Of a DNA stretch of 64,000 nt, positions 1 through 9,900 are shown one piece after another. Position numbers and translations under genes: made by a program. The stretch is from contig NZ_QCZK02000049.1 of NCBI RefSeq assembly GCF_003347595.2, positions 1 through 64,000 on the forward strand, written 5' to 3'. Position 1 is the first letter of the stretch; every line of letters starts with the position of its first letter. The stretch comes from Botryobacter ruber (GTDB taxonomy: Bacteria; Bacteroidota; Bacteroidia; Cytophagales; Hymenobacteraceae). The notes below the pieces were generated by a model that saw only the letters and a program-made list of their open reading frames with translations, did no database searches and was not told the DNA's origin.

Positions 1-139
1 ATCGCTTCTTAAAAGTTTGGTCGCTTCTAAGATACGCTACAACTCTACTTTTTAATCAAGCTATATCCCCTTCTTATATCCGTTGCAACAAAGTCGTAAC
101 TAATTGATAACTATAGAATATACGGCAGGTTTCGGACAA

Positions 140-401
140 CAATGTTTTCAAAACCTACCGGGTTTTTAACCTTCGCCAGCTGCTCCAGTACCTCCACAGC
201 CCTTACCCAGATCAGGAAGTGGAAGTGGTTCGGCATCAGGCAATAGGCAAAGGTCTCCGCAACCGGCTATAGATACTGGGCATATTTCTTCAGGAAGTAA
301 TAATAGTTCTCGTCGCTTCTGAAGAGGCATTCGGAGCCATTGCCATGGTTGTAGACATGGTACAGCTTATCCGGCTCAAAAGGAATACGTTTGTTGCCCA
401 T
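140..401 (-). pseudogene. REP-associated Y1 transposase (RAYT / IS200-like), degraded
   Basis: Read on the minus strand from an ATG at 401, the translation gives a typical transposase_17 (TnpA-REP) N-terminus: KLYHVYNHGN, then ENYYYFLKKYAQYL, then an in-frame TAG at 267-269, then the family hallmark CLMPNHFHFLI with the HUH-type paired histidines. After about 85 codons the similarity ends, well short of a full-length enzyme (commonly 170-250 residues), and no catalytic tyrosine region is left. The gene is therefore both interrupted by a stop and truncated. The family mobilises or maintains REP palindromes. Two copies of a short repeat flank this remnant. Confidence 0.75.
143..166. repeat. REP-like repeat, left copy beside RAYT remnant
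   Basis: Contains GTTTTCAAAACCTACCGGG; the same sequence with one extra base recurs at 431-453 on the other side of the transposase remnant. The core AGGTTTTnAAAACCT is near-palindromic, as expected of a REP element serviced by a RAYT. Confidence 0.55.
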
Positions 402-425
402 GTTGTTTTGTACTTCCCTAAACGC

Positions 426-453
426 GGTAGGTTTTCAAAACCTAGCCGGGTTG
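426..453. repeat. REP-like repeat, right copy beside RAYT remnant
   Basis: GGTAGGTTTTCAAAACCT followed by AGCCGGGTT. Direct-repeat partner of the copy at 143-166, and itself almost palindromic. Confidence 0.55.
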
Positions 454-514
454 TTAGTTTCTCTCCCATTTTCCAAATTTTACCCGTACCTTTGCTGCTT
501 GAAAAACGACAAGC

Positions 515-3500
515 ATGCTTCATTTCTTTTTTAGACAGCCTGATACAGTTTACGCCTTACAAAGCGAGGGGGAACTGAGCGCTACCGACATTCAGAAACT
601 TGAATGGCTTTTCGGCGATGCCGCCTTAAAGCAGGAAACCACCCTGAGCGGTACTTTTGTGGGCCCGCGTGCGGCCATGATTACGCCCTGGAGTACCAAC
701 GCCGTGGAAATCACCCAGAACATGGGCATCCGGGGGATCATCCGGATCGAGGAGTTTAAAACAGTAGCAGCCGATTTCACGGAGTTCGACCCGATGCTTT
801 CGCAGAAGTACAACGGGCTGGACCAGGATATTTACGACATTCATATTCAGCCGGAGCCGGTGCTGCCGGTAACTGATATTGCCGCCTACAACAAGCAGGA
901 AGGCCTTTCGCTGAGCGACGAAGAAGTTGATTACTTAAACCAGCTCGCCGAAAGATTAGGCAGGCCGCTGACCGACTCCGAAGTGTTCGGCTTTTCGCAG
1001 GTGAACTCGGAGCACTGCCGCCATAAAATCTTTAACGGTAAGTTTGTGATTGACGGCGAAGAGAAACCGACCTCGCTGTTCAAACTGATCCGCAAAACAT
1101 CTGAAGCCAACCCGAACGACATTGTGTCGGCTTACAAAGATAACGTGGCCTTTATCAAAGGGCCTGTAGTGCAGCAGTTTGCGCCAAAACGTGCCGATGA
1201 ACCTGACTTCTACCAGGTAAGCGAATTCGAATCGGTGATCTCCATCAAAGCCGAAACACACAACTTCCCGACTACCGTAGAGCCTTTCAATGGTGCCGCT
1301 ACCGGGTCTGGTGGTGAGATACGCGACCGGCTGGCTGGTGGACAGGGAGCGCTTCCGCTGGCAGGAACGGCAGTGTACATGACGGCGCTGTCGCGCCTCG
1401 AAAAAGACCGTCCCTGGGAAAATGCGACGCAGGAGCGGAAGTGGCTGTACCAGACGCCCATGGATATCCTGATCAAAGCATCTAACGGCGCGACCGATTT
1501 CGGAAATAAATTCGGGCAGCCGCTCATTACAGGATCGGTATTAACCTTCGAGCACGACGAAAAATCGGATGCTATTGAAGCACCACGAAAACTAGGTTAC
1601 GACAAAGTGATCATGCTGGCCGGTGGCGTTGGCTACGGCAAAGCCAGCCAGGCGCAGAAAGGTCACCCGAAATCCGGCGATAAAATCGTGATCCTGGGCG
1701 GTGAAAACTACCGCATCGGGATGGGCGGAGCCGCTGTATCGTCTGCCGACACCGGCGAGCACGGCACTGGCATCGAACTGAACGCGGTGCAGCGCTCTAA
1801 CCCCGAGATGCAGAAACGCGCTGCCAACGCTATACGCGGCATGGTGGAGAGCGAGCACAACGCCATTGTTTCCATCCACGACCACGGCGCCGGCGGCCAC
1901 TTAAACTGCCTTTCGGAATTAGTGGAAGAAACAGGCGGTAAAATTGATCTCGATAAACTGCCTGTAGGCGATCCGACCCTTTCTGCGAAAGAAATCATCG
2001 GCAACGAGTCGCAGGAACGTATGGGTCTGGTGATAGGCGAAGCAGATATTGCGACCCTGCAAAAGATAGCCGACCGCGAACGCGCTCCCATGTACACCGT
2101 GGGCGACGTGACCGGCGACCACCGCTTTACCTTCCAGTCAGCCTCCACCGGCCAGAAACCGATGGACCTGGAGCTGAGCGACATGTTCGGAAGCTCGCCT
2201 AAAATGGTGATGACCGACAAAACCATAAACAGAACCTACCTGCCGGTAACCTACGATAAAGCCCGGCTGCAAACCTACCTGGAGCAGGTATTGCAACTGG
2301 AGGCGGTTGCCTGTAAAGACTGGCTCACAAACAAAGTAGACCGTTGCGTAGGTGGCCGTGTGGCGAAACAGCAATGCGCCGGTCCGCTGCAACTACCGCT
2401 GAACAACTGCGGCGTAATGGCGTTGGACTTCCAGGGCAAAGAGGGTATTGCGACTTCGGTTGGTCATGCGCCTGTTTCAGCCCTGATCGATCCGGCTGCC
2501 GGTAGCCGCAATGCCATTGGCGAATCTTTGTCGAACATCGTTTGGGCGCCGCTGAAAGATGGTTTGAAAAGTGTTTCGCTTTCTGCCAACTGGATGTGGG
2601 CTTCGAAGAACGAAGGCGAAGACGCCCGTTTATACAAAGCCGTGGAAGCCTGTTCCGAGTTCGCGATTGCCCTGGGCATCAACATCCCGACCGGGAAAGA
2701 CTCGCTTTCCATGAAGCAGAAGTACAAAGATGAGGACGTGATCGCGCCTGGTACGGTGATCATCTCAGCTGGCGGAAACTGCAGCAATGTACGCCAGGTG
2801 GTAGAGCCGGTATTGCAGCGTGATGGCGGCAACCTTTACTACATCAACCTTTCCAACGATGCCTACAAACTAGGCGGCTCTTCTTTTGCGCAGGTAGTCA
2901 ACAGAATAGGCAACGAAACGCCTGATGTAACCGACGCGGCACAGTTTAAGAACGCTTTCAACACGCTACAGGATTTAATCAAAGAAGGTAAAATAGAAGC
3001 AGGACACGACATCGGCAGCGGCGGTTTAATCACCACCCTACTCGAAATGTGCTTTGCCGACAATAACCTGGGCGCTTCCATCGACTTAACCTCACTGGGA
3101 GAATCAGACAGCGTAAAAGTTCTTTTTGCTGAAAATATCGGCGTGGTGTTCCAGGCTTCGGCAGACGTAGAAGCTACCCTGGAAGCCAGCAAGGTGCCGT
3201 TCCATAAAATAGGTACAGCAACGGGCACAGCCACGCTGGAACTGAAGAACGGCTCTGACTCCTACAGCTTCGACATAGCGCAGTTACGCGATACCTGGTT
3301 TAAAACTTCCTACCTGCTGGACATCAAACAAAGTGGCCCGCAAAGCGCTAAAGAGCGTTTCGAGAATTACAAAAACCACGAGCTGCTTTACCAATTCCCA
3401 GAAGGATTTGACGGTAAGAAACCAGTTGTTGATTCTTCTAAGCCAAGAATAAAAGCCGCCATCATCCGCGAGAAAGGAAGCAACTCCGAGCGTGAAATGG

Positions 3501-4198
3501 CCAACGCCATGTACCTGGCCGGCTTCGACGTGAAAGACGTGCACATGACGGACCTGATCTCCGGCAGAGAGACGCTGGAAGATATTCAGTTCATTGGCGC
3601 GGTGGGTGGTTTCTCTAACTCCGACGTACTGGGTTCCGCCAAAGGCTGGGCAGGTGCTTTCCTTTACAACGAAAAAGCCAGAACGGCGCTGGAGAATTTC
3701 TTCAACCGCGAAGACACCCTTTCGGTGGGTATCTGTAACGGCTGTCAGCTGTTCGTAGAACTGGGCCTTATCACAAAGGGGCATGAGCAACCGTCGAAAA
3801 TGCTGCACAACGTAAGCCAGAAGCACGAAAGCATTTTCACCTCGCTGACCATCCGCGAAAACAAATCGGTGATGCTGTCCAGCCTGGCTGGTTGCACGCT
3901 GGGAGCCTGGGTATCGCACGGCGAAGGCCGCTTCTGCCTGCCGCACCTGGAGGATAAATACCAGATCGTCGGCAAGTACGGCTACGAAACCTACCCGGCC
4001 TGCCCGAACGGTTCCGACTACAACACCGCCATGATCTGCGACGAAACCGGTCGTCACCTCGTGATGATGCCGCACATCGAACGTTCGCTCCTGCAGTGGC
4101 AGTGGGCGCACTACCCAAAAGGTCGTCACGACGAAGTATCACCCTGGATGGAAGCTTTTGTGAACGCCAGAAAATGGCTCGAAGCGCACGGGAAGTAA
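515..4198 (+). CDS. purL: Phosphoribosylformylglycinamidine synthase (FGAM synthetase), single-chain
   Basis: Fourth step of de novo purine synthesis: FGAR plus glutamine and ATP give FGAM. At 1227 residues it is the large single-chain form, fusing the PurS-like, synthetase and glutaminase parts. The N-terminal domain is followed by two AIRS-like ATPase halves (for example AETHNFPTTVEPFNGAATGSGGEIRD in the first, shown here only as AETHNFPT and GAATGSGGEIRD). The C-terminal class I amidotransferase has the GICNGCQ nucleophile site (Cys about 1074) and a SHGEGRF histidine/glutamate motif. The ATG at 515 starts exactly at the domain (MLHFFFRQ). A hairpin terminator follows. Monocistronic here. 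Confidence 0.97.
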   Translation: MLHFFFRQPDTVYALQSEGELSATDIQKLEWLFGDAALKQETTLSGTFVGPRAAMITPWSTNAVEITQNMGIRGIIRIEEFKTVAADFTEFDPMLSQKYNGLDQDIYDIHIQPEPVLPVTDIAAYNKQEGLSLSDEEVDYLNQLAERLGRPLTDSEVFGFSQVNSEHCRHKIFNGKFVIDGEEKPTSLFKLIRKTSEANPNDIVSAYKDNVAFIKGPVVQQFAPKRADEPDFYQVSEFESVISIKAETHNFPTTVEPFNGAATGSGGEIRDRLAGGQGALPLAGTAVYMTALSRLEKDRPWENATQERKWLYQTPMDILIKASNGATDFGNKFGQPLITGSVLTFEHDEKSDAIEAPRKLGYDKVIMLAGGVGYGKASQAQKGHPKSGDKIVILGGENYRIGMGGAAVSSADTGEHGTGIELNAVQRSNPEMQKRAANAIRGMVESEHNAIVSIHDHGAGGHLNCLSELVEETGGKIDLDKLPVGDPTLSAKEIIGNESQERMGLVIGEADIATLQKIADRERAPMYTVGDVTGDHRFTFQSASTGQKPMDLELSDMFGSSPKMVMTDKTINRTYLPVTYDKARLQTYLEQVLQLEAVACKDWLTNKVDRCVGGRVAKQQCAGPLQLPLNNCGVMALDFQGKEGIATSVGHAPVSALIDPAAGSRNAIGESLSNIVWAPLKDGLKSVSLSANWMWASKNEGEDARLYKAVEACSEFAIALGINIPTGKDSLSMKQKYKDEDVIAPGTVIISAGGNCSNVRQVVEPVLQRDGGNLYYINLSNDAYKLGGSSFAQVVNRIGNETPDVTDAAQFKNAFNTLQDLIKEGKIEAGHDIGSGGLITTLLEMCFADNNLGASIDLTSLGESDSVKVLFAENIGVVFQASADVEATLEASKVPFHKIGTATGTATLELKNGSDSYSFDIAQLRDTWFKTSYLLDIKQSGPQSAKERFENYKNHELLYQFPEGFDGKKPVVDSSKPRIKAAIIREKGSNSEREMANAMYLAGFDVKDVHMTDLISGRETLEDIQFIGAVGGFSNSDVLGSAKGWAGAFLYNEKARTALENFFNREDTLSVGICNGCQLFVELGLITKGHEQPSKMLHNVSQKHESIFTSLTIRENKSVMLSSLAGCTLGAWVSHGEGRFCLPHLEDKYQIVGKYGYETYPACPNGSDYNTAMICDETGRHLVMMPHIERSLLQWQWAHYPKGRHDEVSPWMEAFVNARKWLEAHGK

Positions 4199-4217
4199 TT
4201 TCTGTAAAATTTAATGG

Positions 4218-4245
4218 AAGCCCTTCAGTGTATGCTGAGGGGCTT
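4218..4245 (+). terminator. Hairpin after purL
   Basis: Arms AAGCCCTTCAG (4218-4228) and CTGAGGGGCTT (4235-4245) pair with one G-T wobble over a 6-nt loop, 20 bases after the purL stop. The T-run is weak. Confidence 0.6.
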
Positions 4246-4298
4246 TCTCATTAAAAACCGCCAGTTTATATAGAAGTACATACCACAATCCATACTTC

Positions 4299-4360
4299 CG
4301 CCAGTTGAAAACTGGCACCATAAATTACCACAAGTTACGCTGGCGCTAAACTTGCGGCAG
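4299..4360. repeat. Palindromic intergenic repeat, family B (short copy)
   Basis: Begins with a 24-base stretch (4299-4322, holding the hairpin GCCAGTTGAAAACTGGC) that is identical to 14009-14032. It ends in AACTTGCGGCAGG, as that element does. This copy lacks the long outer arms of the one near 14 kb. Confidence 0.6.
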
Positions 4361-4384
4361 GAGTGGCAATGGTGGCAGGTGCAG
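4361..4384 (-). repeat. Dispersed 28-bp element (family A)
   Basis: Minus-strand reading CTGCACCTGCCACCATTGCC. It lies 15 bases beyond the stop of the pseudouridine synthase gene. See the entry at 11991 for the family description. Confidence 0.6.
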
Positions 4385-4398
4385 AACGATAAAGCGGG

Positions 4399-4980
4399 TT
4401 AAAGCAAATTGAAATCCTTTACTTCCACCACCTGGGCAGCGCCTAAATCTTCCAGCCTGATTCCCCCGATCCGGACCCGGATCAACCGTAGCGTTGGAAA
4501 GCCTACGGCAGCCGTCATCTTCCGGACCTGCCGGAATTTGCCTTCGGTAATGGTGATGGCTACCCAACTGGTTGGCCCGTGCCGCTCGTCTCTGATTTTT
4601 TTGGCTCTTGGTTCAACGTCTGGGACCGGATCTAAGCGACATGCCTGACAAGGCAGCGTTTTATAGGGTTTGCCATAGATACTAATGTCAACTCCTTTCT
4701 GCAGCAGCGCTATTGCTTCACCCGTAATGTCGCCGTCTACCTGCACATAGTACTCCTTTTCAACCTCTCTGCTGCGCACCAGCTCACTTACTTTACCATC
4801 CGTGGTAAGCAACAGCAAGCCTTCGGAGTCTTCGTCCAGGCGGCCAACAGACATGATGCCTTCCGGGAAATCATAGAGCGAACCCAGGAAGTTTTTGTTT
4901 TTCTGCTTGCCCTGGTTGCTGACAAACTGCGACAGATAGCCGAAAGGCTTGTGTATGATAAAGTGACGGTGTGTTTCCAT
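4399..4980 (-). CDS. rluE: RsuA/RluE-family rRNA pseudouridine synthase
   Basis: Converts a specific uridine to pseudouridine in rRNA. The 193-residue protein starts directly with the catalytic fold (HFIIHKPFGYLSQF) and has no S4 RNA-binding domain, as in E. coli RluE. The catalytic-aspartate motif is visible as GRLDEDSEGLLLLTTDG near residue 44, and the C-terminal family motifs TEGKFRQVRKM and LRLIRVRIG are present. The family assignment is firm. The exact target (23S U2457 for RluE) is inferred from length and the missing S4 domain. Confidence 0.88.
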   Translation of the reverse strand: METHRHFIIHKPFGYLSQFVSNQGKQKNKNFLGSLYDFPEGIMSVGRLDEDSEGLLLLTTDGKVSELVRSREVEKEYYVQVDGDITGEAIALLQKGVDISIYGKPYKTLPCQACRLDPVPDVEPRAKKIRDERHGPTSWVAITITEGKFRQVRKMTAAVGFPTLRLIRVRIGGIRLEDLGAAQVVEVKDFNLL

Positions 4981-5363
4981 TAAAAATATCCTCCCCGCTG
5001 GTCTTTGATGTTTGCTTGAAAGACTTCTGCCATTTCCCCGCTTCCAGGTTCAATCCGCTCACAAGCACTTACATCCGATAGGGCCAGCAGTGGCTATGGT
5101 GGCTGGTACAGCAGTACAAAATTAGTTATTTTGTGCACAGCTTATCCATTTCACCTTCATTCATTTTTCCTCCTGGAAGCTACCAGGCTGTGCATGGTGC
5201 AGGTGCTGAGGCTGTAATGGGAGCTGCAGTGAGGTTTAGAACCAGCTCTACAGGCCGGCAGAATAAAAAAAGCAGCATCACTAACACGCATTACCCGGGT
5301 TAAATAAAATTCTGCTTGCCCGGAAGCTCAGAATGAATAATTTTAAGTTCTAAACCAGAACGG
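4981..5363. other. Intergenic, divergent promoter region
   Basis: Between the divergently transcribed pseudouridine synthase and the GH43 gene. It holds one family A element (5085-5114). Promoters for both genes must lie here, but I cannot place them. No open frame of interest. Confidence 0.5.
5085..5114 (-). repeat. Dispersed 28-bp element (family A)
   Basis: CAGCAGTGGCTATGGTGGCTGGTACAGCAG on the plus strand (positions given; key core GGCTATGGTGG), two to three mismatches from the family core. This copy is upstream of genes rather than after a stop. Confidence 0.55.
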
Positions 5364-6917
5364 ATGAAGCACTTCAAACATACCAGGCGTGCAGCGTTGC
5401 TTTCGATGCTGCTGACTTCAGGCTATTTAATTGGCTGCTCGCAGCAGCCAACAAACCAGGCCAAACCACAGGACGCTACGGCTACAACAAACGCATATTA
5501 CCAGAACCCGGTCATCGGCGGCGACTACCCCGACCCCTCCGTGCTGCGGGTTGGCAAGGACTACTACATGACCCACTCCTCCTTCGACTATTACCCGGGC
5601 CTGCTGGTATGGCACTCCACCGACCTGGTGAACTGGAAAAGAATTGCTTTTGCCCTGAATAAAAATGTGGGCTCGGTCTGGGCGCCTGATCTGATCAAAC
5701 ACAACGACACCTATTACATCTACTTCCCGGCCAACGGCAACAACTGGGTCGTGACGGCCAGGTCGCCGGAAGGTCCCTGGTCCGAGCCGGTGGATTTAAA
5801 CCTGAAGGGCTTTATTGACCCCGGTCATGTGGTGGGGCCTGATGACAAGCGTTACCTGTACCTCTCCAAAGGCTACATCATCCAGCTGGCTGACGATGGC
5901 CTGTCGACGGTGGGGGAACCGATAGAGGGCTATGCGGGCTGGCAGTTTCCGAAAGAATGGAGCACCGAGTGTTTCTGCCTCGAATCACCCAAATCGACGG
6001 TGCGGAACGGCTATTATTACCAGACAGTAGCCGAAGGCGGAACAGCCGGTCCTGCCACCTCGCACATGGTGGTTTCCGGGCGCGCCAAATCGCCGCTGGG
6101 GCCCTGGGAGAACTCGCCTTACAACCCGGTTATCCATACCGAAAGCCGCAAAGATCGCTGGTGGAGCCAGGGACACGGCACCCTGGTGGATGATGTAAAC
6201 GGCAACTGGTGGATCATGTACCACGGCTACGAAAAGGATTACCACACGCTGGGCCGCCAGACGCTGATGCTGCCCATCGAATGGACAAAAGACGACTGGT
6301 TCCGGGTGCCGGAAGGCGTGAAGAGCAGCGAACCCATCCGCAAACCTGCTGGCGCTACTTCGGTGAGTACAGAAGACAGTCTTTCCGATGATTTCTCGGG
6401 GCAGCAACTGGGGCTGCAGTGGCAGGCATTTAAAGAACATCCATCCGAACGGGTTGAAATAAAAAATGGAAAGCTGGTGTTGAAAGCCAAAGGCACCTCC
6501 TTCGAAAACAGTTCGCCGCTGCTGGTGAATGCCGCCGACCAAAAGTACGAAATCCAGGTAGCGTACACACTCGACGAAGGCGCCACTGCCGGGCTCACGC
6601 TGTACTACAACGAGCAGGGCAACGTGCGCATTTCCGTAGACGCCAACCAGTTTACGGTATACAACCAGCAGAACCGGAAGATCAGCGAGAAGAATGAACT
6701 TGGCAGGCACGGCTACCTGCGCATCCTGAACGATGAAAACGAAGTGAGCTTCTATTACAGCCAGGATGGCAAAGACTGGACACGGGTAGAGCGCACCATC
6801 TATGCCTCCGGGTTTAACCACAACATCTTCGGCAGGTTCCTGAGCCTGCGGGCCGGCCTGTTTGCCTTCGGTGAAGGCAAGGTAACATTCGACAACTTTG
6901 TATACCGGAAACTATGA
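5364..6917 (+). CDS. GH43-family glycoside hydrolase, lipoprotein
   Basis: Predicted arabinofuranosidase/xylosidase-type enzyme acting on pectin or xylan side chains, anchored outside the inner membrane. The signal peptide ends in the lipobox LIGC (Cys25). The five-bladed propeller opens with GGDYPDPSVLRVGKDYY (catalytic Asp). The putative acid glutamate is in FCLESPKS, and HGTLVDDVNGNWWIMYHGY is typical of GH43. After about residue 330 a beta-sandwich module of the kind often fused to GH43 follows (SDDFSGQQLGLQWQ onward). Length 517, complete. It overlaps the next gene by four bases (ATGA), so the two are co-translated. Substrate cannot be told from sequence alone. Confidence 0.88.
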   Translation: MKHFKHTRRAALLSMLLTSGYLIGCSQQPTNQAKPQDATATTNAYYQNPVIGGDYPDPSVLRVGKDYYMTHSSFDYYPGLLVWHSTDLVNWKRIAFALNKNVGSVWAPDLIKHNDTYYIYFPANGNNWVVTARSPEGPWSEPVDLNLKGFIDPGHVVGPDDKRYLYLSKGYIIQLADDGLSTVGEPIEGYAGWQFPKEWSTECFCLESPKSTVRNGYYYQTVAEGGTAGPATSHMVVSGRAKSPLGPWENSPYNPVIHTESRKDRWWSQGHGTLVDDVNGNWWIMYHGYEKDYHTLGRQTLMLPIEWTKDDWFRVPEGVKSSEPIRKPAGATSVSTEDSLSDDFSGQQLGLQWQAFKEHPSERVEIKNGKLVLKAKGTSFENSSPLLVNAADQKYEIQVAYTLDEGATAGLTLYYNEQGNVRISVDANQFTVYNQQNRKISEKNELGRHGYLRILNDENEVSFYYSQDGKDWTRVERTIYASGFNHNIFGRFLSLRAGLFAFGEGKVTFDNFVYRKL

Positions 6918-9900
6918 GGCTACTCCGGGCTTTTTGTTTTGCTGCACTTGCCACCATAGCCACTGCAGAAGCTTCGTTCGCGCAGCTCAAAACCACTCCC
7001 GACTCCCCGCTTCAACAAAGCCAGGACGGAACGTTTACCTACAAGGCAGCGGCAAATGGCGACCGTATTCCGGACTACTCCTATTGCGGCTACAAAAATT
7101 CGGAAGCGCCCATCCCGGATGTTCCTGTAAAAGTAATCGTGCCGGCCATGTCAGGCGATGCGACCGCGACCATCCAACGCGCCATTGATTATGTCGCTTC
7201 GCTGCCCCTGAACCCGCAGGGCTTCCGGGGCGCGGTACTGCTGGAGAAAGGCACCTTCGAACTTTCCGGAGGCTTGATTATTCGTACATCAGGTGTTGTG
7301 TTACGTGGCAGCGGTCCCGACAGCACCGGTACAGTTCTTATCGGAACAGGGCAAGACCGCGAAACACTCATCCGGATTGCCGGAGCTGCTAACCTGAAAC
7401 AGGAAGCTCCGGTGCAGCTGGCGGACACTTATTTTCCGGTTAATTCCACCAAACTGACATTTAAGAACAAGCACCCGTTCAAGGTAGGCGACCAGGTGAT
7501 CGTCAACCGGCCGTCGACGCAGGAATGGATAGAAAAGCTCGGCACCGATAAAATCGGTACCTACGTCAACTACCACCTCACCCACTGGGAACCCGGCGAC
7601 TTCGACCAGAACTGGTACCGGCAGGTGGTAGCCGTTACCCCCGAATCCATCACCCTGGACATTCCGCTGACCACATCCCTGGACCCGCAATACGGTGGTG
7701 GACAGGTGGCCCGGTACAGCTGGAGTGGCCGGATCAGCCATGTGGGAGTCGAAAACCTCCGGTGCGTCTCTTCTTATGCTAAATCCAATCCCAAAGACGA
7801 AAACCACCGCTGGATGGCCGTCACGCTGGACAATGTGCAGGATGCGTGGGTGCGCAGGCTGGTGGCGGAGCATTTTGTAAGTTCGGCTGTGGCCGTCTGG
7901 GAAACTGCCAGCCGTGTGACCGTAGAGGATTGCAAATCGCTGGCACCTGTGGGAGAAACGGGCAATTTCAGGCGCTATGCCTTCCATACGCTCGGGCAGC
8001 AGGTGCTTTTCCAGCGCTGCTATGCCGAGTACGCCTACCATGCTTTTTCCGTCGGCTTCACGACTCCCGGTCCAAATGCCTTTGTGCAGTGTTATTCGTA
8101 CCTGCCCCTTCACTTTTCGGGAGCCATTGGCGGCTGGGCAAGCGGCGTGCTGTTCGATAAAGTTACCGTAGATGGCGGCATCATCAGCCTGGCCTACCGC
8201 GATGTGGACGCACAGGGAGGTGGCTGGTCTGCTGCCAATTCCCTTATCTGGCAATGCCGGGCTGCACAGATTCATGTGCCCGCTCCTCCTACCGCGCAGA
8301 ACTGGGCTTTTGCCAACTGGGCGCAGGGCTACGGAAACGGCCACCACGAATCGCCGCATACTTTTGTAAAACCGGAGAGTTTTTTCTACGCGCAGCTCGA
8401 AGCCCGCACCGGCAAAAAGTCGCCGGAAACAGCAAAAATCCTGACCTACGAAACCGACCGAACTACCGCTCCTACCCCCGAACTAACGGCCCAACTAAGC
8501 GAGCGCTCCAAAACGCCTGACCTGACGATGGAGGAATGGATTGACCTGATGATGGAGAAATATCCGATTCAGTCTGACTTGTCCGGGGCAAAAAAGATAG
8601 ACCAGATAAAGTTGAAAGCGTCACCGAAGGTCGCACACAAAGCGTCTCCTGTTTCCATTAAAAATGGCTGGATTGTACAAGGCAACCAGGTGCTGACCGG
8701 CAGGAAAAACCGCACCTCGCTCTGGCGCGGCAGCACCCGTCCCAGCGCTTTGGCTAACCCCGCTCCCAACCTCGTCCGCTTTGTTCCGGGCCGTACCGGC
8801 AGGGGCCTCACCGACAACCTCGACACCCTCGTCCACGACATGCTCCAGAACAACGTGGTGGCGATGCGGCATTTTCCGGCCCTCTGGTACGAACGCCGCC
8901 GCGACGACCATGCCCGCACCCGCCGCGCCGATGCCGACGTGTGGGCGCCCTTTTATGAGCAGCCTTTCAGCCGCAGCGGGCAGGGCGAAGCCTTCGACCG
9001 TCTCAGCAAATACGACCTCACCAAATGGAATACCTGGTACTGGCTGCGCCTCAAAAAATTCGCCGACCTGGCCGACCAGCACGGACTGCTATTCATACAG
9101 GAGCATTACCTGCAGCACAACATCATAGAAGAAGGGGCGCACTGGACCGACTACCCCTGGCGAACGGCAAACAACATCAACAACACCGGCTTCGCCGAGA
9201 ACCCTGCCTACGCCGGCGACAAACGGATTTACATGGCCGAAGCCTTTTACGACACCACCCACACCGTACGAAACAAGCTGCACCGCGCCTACATCCGGAA
9301 AAGCCTCGACAACTTTAAAGGCAACACCAACATCCTCCATCACCTGGGCATGGAATATACCGGTCCCCTGCATTTTGTGCAGTTCTGGCTCGATGTGATT
9401 GCCGAATGGGAAAAAGAAAACCAACAGGATGTGCTGGTCATGCTGCCGGGCACCAAAGAAATGCAGGACGCCATTCTCGCCGACCCGAAACGTGCACGCC
9501 TGGTCGATGCGATAGACGTTATCCAGTGGCACTACCGGCAGGACGGCAGCCTATATGCCCCCGCTGGTGGCGTGAGCCTGGCAGAGCGGCAGTATGCGCG
9601 TATCCATGATGTCGGGGAAACTTCTTTTGGTCAGATTTACCGGGCCGTGCAGGAGTTCCGCACCAGGTACCCGGAAAAAGCCATCGTCTACTCCCGCCGC
9701 GGCCCCGCCTTCGCTGACTGGGCCGTGTTTATGGCCGGCGGTTCGCTTGCTTCGCTTCCGGAAATCCGGGATAAAGCCTTTTTTGAGGCTGCCGCTGCAA
9801 TGGACCCGCTCCCGCTGAAAAGCCCGGAGGCGAAACAATATGGTTTGGGTAAGAAGGGAACCAGCTACATCATCTTCTCCGAATCTCCCAACGTGCAGGT

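Noticed and set aside
3284..4129. 281-codon open frame antisense to purL, and similar long antisense frames in the GH43, beta-helix and GH3 genes
   Set aside because: Mirror frames of strongly coding GC-biased genes; no family motifs and no start context.
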